From CAZVEV01 sp964625865 (lineage in GTDB: Bacteria > Planctomycetota > Phycisphaerae > SM23-33), in contig CAZVEV010000108.1 of NCBI GenBank assembly GCA_964625865.1, positions 1-17,341 on the forward strand: DNA of 17,341 nt, given 5' to 3'. The stretch's first letter is position 1. Every line of letters begins with the position of its first letter. The notes beneath the pieces were generated by a model. The model was not told where the DNA came from and ran no database searches. It saw nothing but the letters and a program-made list of their open reading frames with translations. Made by a program: the position numbers and the translations under genes. Positions 15,155 through 17,341 of the stretch are shown piece by piece.

Positions 15155-16468
15155 ATGGGCGAAGCGTTTCCCGGCATAAGCAAGATTGAGTACGAAGGCC
15201 CCGAGTCGAAGAACCCGCTGGCGTTCAAGCACTACAACGCCGAAGAGCTTGTGGAAGGCAAGTCGATGGCCGACCACCTGCGGTTCTCGGTGGCGTACTG
15301 GCACGCCTTCCGCAACGGGTGCGCCGACCCGTTCGGTCCGGCCACCCGTCTCATGCCGTGGGACGACGGGTCGGAGACCGTCGAAAACGCCCAGAACCGC
15401 GTGCGGGCGGCGTTCGAGTTCTTCGAGAAGATCGGCGCGGGGTTCTACTGCTTCCACGACCGCGACGTGGCCCCCGAGGGCGCCACGCTCGCCGAGAGCA
15501 ATGCGAACCTCGACGAAGTGGTCAAGGTGCTCGCAGACGAGCAGGCCCGCACGGGCGTCAAGTTGCTGTGGGGCACGGCCTGCCTGTTCGCCAATCCGCG
15601 CTTCATGCACGGGGCCTCCACCAGTTGCAACGCCGACGTCTTCGCCTACTCCGCCGCCCAGGTCGCCAAGGCCATGGAAGTCACCAAGACCCTCGGCGGG
15701 TCCGGCTACGTCTTCTGGGGCGGGCGCGAGGGCTACCGCAGCCTGATCAACACCGACCTCGGCCGCGAACTGGACCACATGGCCAGGTTCCTCCAGATGG
15801 CCGTCGACTACAAGAAGGCCATCGGCTTCGACGGGCAGTTCTACATCGAGCCCAAGCCCAAGGAGCCCACCAAGCACCAGTACGACTTCGACGCCGCGAC
15901 GGTCATCGGCTTCCTCCGCGCCAACGGGCTGGCCGACGATTTCAAGATGAACATCGAGGCCAACCACGCCACGCTGGCCGGCCACACGTTCCATCACGAA
16001 CTTGAGATCTCCGCCGCGTGCGGCATGCTCGGCTCGGTCGACGCCAACCGCGGCGACCTGCTGCTCGGCTGGGATACCGACCAGTTCCCGACCGACCTGT
16101 ACGACACGACGCTGGCGATGGGGACGATCCTGAAGATGGGCGGGTTTACCACCGGCGGGCTGAACTTCGACGCCCACGTGGTCCGCGAGAGCTTCGAGCC
16201 GGTCGACCTGTTCCACGCCCACATCGGCGGCATGGACGCCTTCGCACGCGGCCTGAAGACCGCCGCCGCCATCCGCGCCGACGGCGTGATGGGCGACTTC
16301 ATCGCCTCCCGCTACTCCAGCTACGACTCCGGCATCGGCGCGGACATCGAGGCCGGCAAGGTCGGCTTCGCCGAACTGAGCGAGTACATGCTCGAAAAGG
16401 GGGAGGTCGCCCCCAACGCCTCCGGCCGTATCGAGATGCTTGAGAACATGTTCAACGAGTACATCTGA
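15155..16468 (+). CDS. xylA: Xylose isomerase, class II
   Basis: Interconverts D-xylose and D-xylulose in the cytoplasm, and can also act on D-glucose. AAGGAG lies ten bases before the ATG. The 437 residues match the longer class II enzymes. Active-site residues are all visible: H101 and D104 in CFHDRD, E232 and K234 in IEPKPKEPTKHQYD, E268 and H271 in NIEANHATLAGH, D296, D307 and D309 in DTDQFPTD, and D339 in GGLNFDAHV. No xylulokinase, transporter or regulator lies beside it, so the rest of the pathway must be elsewhere. No convincing separate promoter was seen in the 87-base gap after moxR. Confidence 0.98.
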   Translation: MGEAFPGISKIEYEGPESKNPLAFKHYNAEELVEGKSMADHLRFSVAYWHAFRNGCADPFGPATRLMPWDDGSETVENAQNRVRAAFEFFEKIGAGFYCFHDRDVAPEGATLAESNANLDEVVKVLADEQARTGVKLLWGTACLFANPRFMHGASTSCNADVFAYSAAQVAKAMEVTKTLGGSGYVFWGGREGYRSLINTDLGRELDHMARFLQMAVDYKKAIGFDGQFYIEPKPKEPTKHQYDFDAATVIGFLRANGLADDFKMNIEANHATLAGHTFHHELEISAACGMLGSVDANRGDLLLGWDTDQFPTDLYDTTLAMGTILKMGGFTTGGLNFDAHVVRESFEPVDLFHAHIGGMDAFARGLKTAAAIRADGVMGDFIASRYSSYDSGIGADIEAGKVGFAELSEYMLEKGEVAPNASGRIEMLENMFNEYI

Positions 16469-16569
16469 CGCGAGATGCGACGCGAACGGGAGCCGAGTGC
16501 CGTGGGCTGCGGAGCGACTTGTCCTGCGCAGTCTTAGCGAAGCGGGAAGTGGCGCAACCACCCGGTGCG

Positions 16570-16725
16570 CAGCCCAACGGGCTGACCGTCGCAAGCCGAG
16601 ACTCAGCCCGAAGGGCTGACAGTCGAAAGCCCGGGGCAGAGCGACCCTGCGCAGCCCAGAGGGCGGAGCAGGAGAGCGCCGCCCTGGGTATCGGTGCTTT
16701 GAAGAACAAAGCCCCAACGGGGGCG
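16570..16725. repeat. REP-like hairpin cluster upstream of the transposase
   Basis: The 281-base spacer after xylA contains a row of short hairpins. Two near-identical units, CAGCCCAACGGGCTGACCGT and CAGCCCGAAGGGCTGACAGT, start at 16570 and 16604. GCTTTG-AAGAA-CAAAGC lies at 16696-16712, and GCCCC-AACG-GGGGC at 16711-16724. A 12-base GCCGCCCTGGGT (16678-16689) has its exact complement beyond the transposase gene, at 17243-17254. No gene is supported here; the reading frames that cross the repeats have no family signature. Confidence 0.75.
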
Positions 16726-16749
16726 CCACACGAAAGAAGGTGAACCCCC

Positions 16750-17202
16750 ATGCCGCAATCCCTCGTCCGCAACCTCATGCACATCATCTTCAGTACAAAG
16801 AACAGGAAACCGCTGATCGTCCCCGAGGTCAAGGACAGCCTGAAGGCATACCTCATCGGCACGTTGCGGAAGCTCGAGTCCCCGTCGCTCGAGATCAATT
16901 GCGTTGCGGATCACGTTCACGTCCTGTGTTCCCTGTCCAGAAAGACCGCCCTGATGACACTGCTTGAGGAATTGAAGAAGAGTTCCTCGAAGTGGATCAA
17001 GTCGCAGGGCCCGCGACTGGGCGCGTTCTACTGGCAGGCCGGATACGGCGGATTCTCAGTTAGCGAATCGAACGTCGACGGGGTGCGGGACTACATCAGA
17101 CGGCAGGAAGAGCACCATCGCACCATGACGTTTCAGGAAGAGTACCGGGCAATCCTGAGGAAACACGGGATTGACTTCGATGAGCGGTACGTTTGGGATT
17201 GA
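16750..17202 (+). CDS. REP-associated tyrosine transposase (RAYT, IS200-like Y1 family)
   Basis: A single-strand DNA endonuclease related to IS200/IS605 transposases; RAYTs are thought to move or maintain REP hairpins and are usually domesticated single-copy genes. The ATG at 16750 has AGAAGG upstream, and MPQSLVRNLMHIIFSTKNR is the family's typical N-terminus. The protein has 150 residues, full length. The HUH pair is H55 and H57 in ADHVHVL. The catalytic tyrosine is probably Y115 in VRDYIRRQEEHH, and the later FQEEY is a family feature. The gene is bordered by hairpins on both sides and by a 12-bp inverted repeat (16678-16689 and 17243-17254). No frameshift is visible, so the enzyme may be active. 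Confidence 0.93.
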   Translation: MPQSLVRNLMHIIFSTKNRKPLIVPEVKDSLKAYLIGTLRKLESPSLEINCVADHVHVLCSLSRKTALMTLLEELKKSSSKWIKSQGPRLGAFYWQAGYGGFSVSESNVDGVRDYIRRQEEHHRTMTFQEEYRAILRKHGIDFDERYVWD

Positions 17203-17207
17203 GTGGC

Positions 17208-17277
17208 GCACCGTTGGTGCTTGGTCTTTCATCTGCACGCCAACCCAGGGCGGCACTCCGTGCGTCGCCCTTCGGGC
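17208..17277. repeat. Hairpin cluster downstream of the transposase
   Basis: Just after the transposase stop lie GCACC-GTT-GGTGC (17208-17220), then a two-tier hairpin AGGGCG/CGCCCT (17247-17252 and 17266-17271) enclosing GCAC-TCC-GTGC (17253-17263), and an alternative GCCC-TTC-GGGC (17267-17277). The 12 bases at 17243-17254 are the complement of 16678-16689. The rest of the window (17278-17341) shows nothing I can name. Confidence 0.75.
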
Positions 17278-17341
17278 TCCGCTACGTCGCTTTGCCCTGA
17301 AACTATGAAGCAAGCCTCCAAGTCGGGTAGGTTATTTGTGC

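Noticed and set aside
16570..16630. Possible CRISPR array from the two repeated units
   Set aside because: There are only two units, they are hairpins of about 27 bases, and the spacing is 7 bases, far too short for spacers.
15107..16729. A 540-codon minus-strand open frame opposite xylA
   Set aside because: It is antisense to a xylose isomerase with all catalytic residues, and its N-terminal part is made of hairpin repeats.
16519..16743. A 74-codon open frame just before the transposase
   Set aside because: It consists of translated REP-like hairpins and has no ribosome site or recognisable domain.

Overview
This is a GC-rich window that most likely comes from a Planctomycetota genome, possibly of the Phycisphaerae type. 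The inference rests on gene content: secreted Cys-type sulfatases with an anaerobic sulfatase-maturating radical SAM enzyme, a GH29 fucosidase, a zinc-ribbon/Ser-Thr kinase fusion with a C-terminal membrane anchor, a MoxR ATPase, and intergenic spacers packed with hairpins beside a REP-associated transposase. No rRNA or other taxonomic marker is present beyond rpsP, trmD and rplS, so the placement is an inference.

Layout. Positions 1-442 hold no convincing gene but carry a consensus-like leftward promoter and a palindromic repeat. On the minus strand follow a GH29 alpha-L-fucosidase with a C-terminal F5/8-type domain (443-2005), a Sec-exported sulfatase (2089-3465), a radical SAM sulfatase maturase with a C-terminal SEC-C zinc motif (3732-5081) and a multi-pass membrane protein (5181-5993). 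A plus-strand translation-related operon comes next: rpsP, trmD, rplS and yraN (6469-8414), without rimM and rnhB. A second sulfatase, a predicted Tat-exported lipoprotein, runs 8701-10176 and converges on an exported serpin (10319-11626, minus). A TatD-family hydrolase (11757-12569) converges on the kinase (12616-13947, minus). The kinase and MoxR (14057-15067) are divergent, with two good promoters back to back. xylA (15155-16468) and a RAYT/Y1 transposase (16750-17202), surrounded by short hairpins, complete the window.

How the genes may work together. Both sulfatases have a Cys-type formylglycine motif (CSPSR and CTPTR), and the maturase between them could activate both in the cytoplasm without oxygen before export. 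With the fucosidase they suggest breakdown of a sulfated, fucose-containing polysaccharide. The serpin has an intact inhibitory hinge and may guard exported enzymes against proteases, but that is speculative.

The most unusual structural signal is that nearly every long spacer holds its own large inverted repeat: 326-345, 3587-3677, 6159-6286, 8418-8605, 10198-10280, 12559-12578, 16570-16725 and 17208-17277. Several show paired, compensatory differences that preserve the hairpin, and one supplies the stop codon of tatD. With the RAYT gene present, this looks like a REP/BIME-type repeat ecology. I did not find a clearly new defence or metabolic system.
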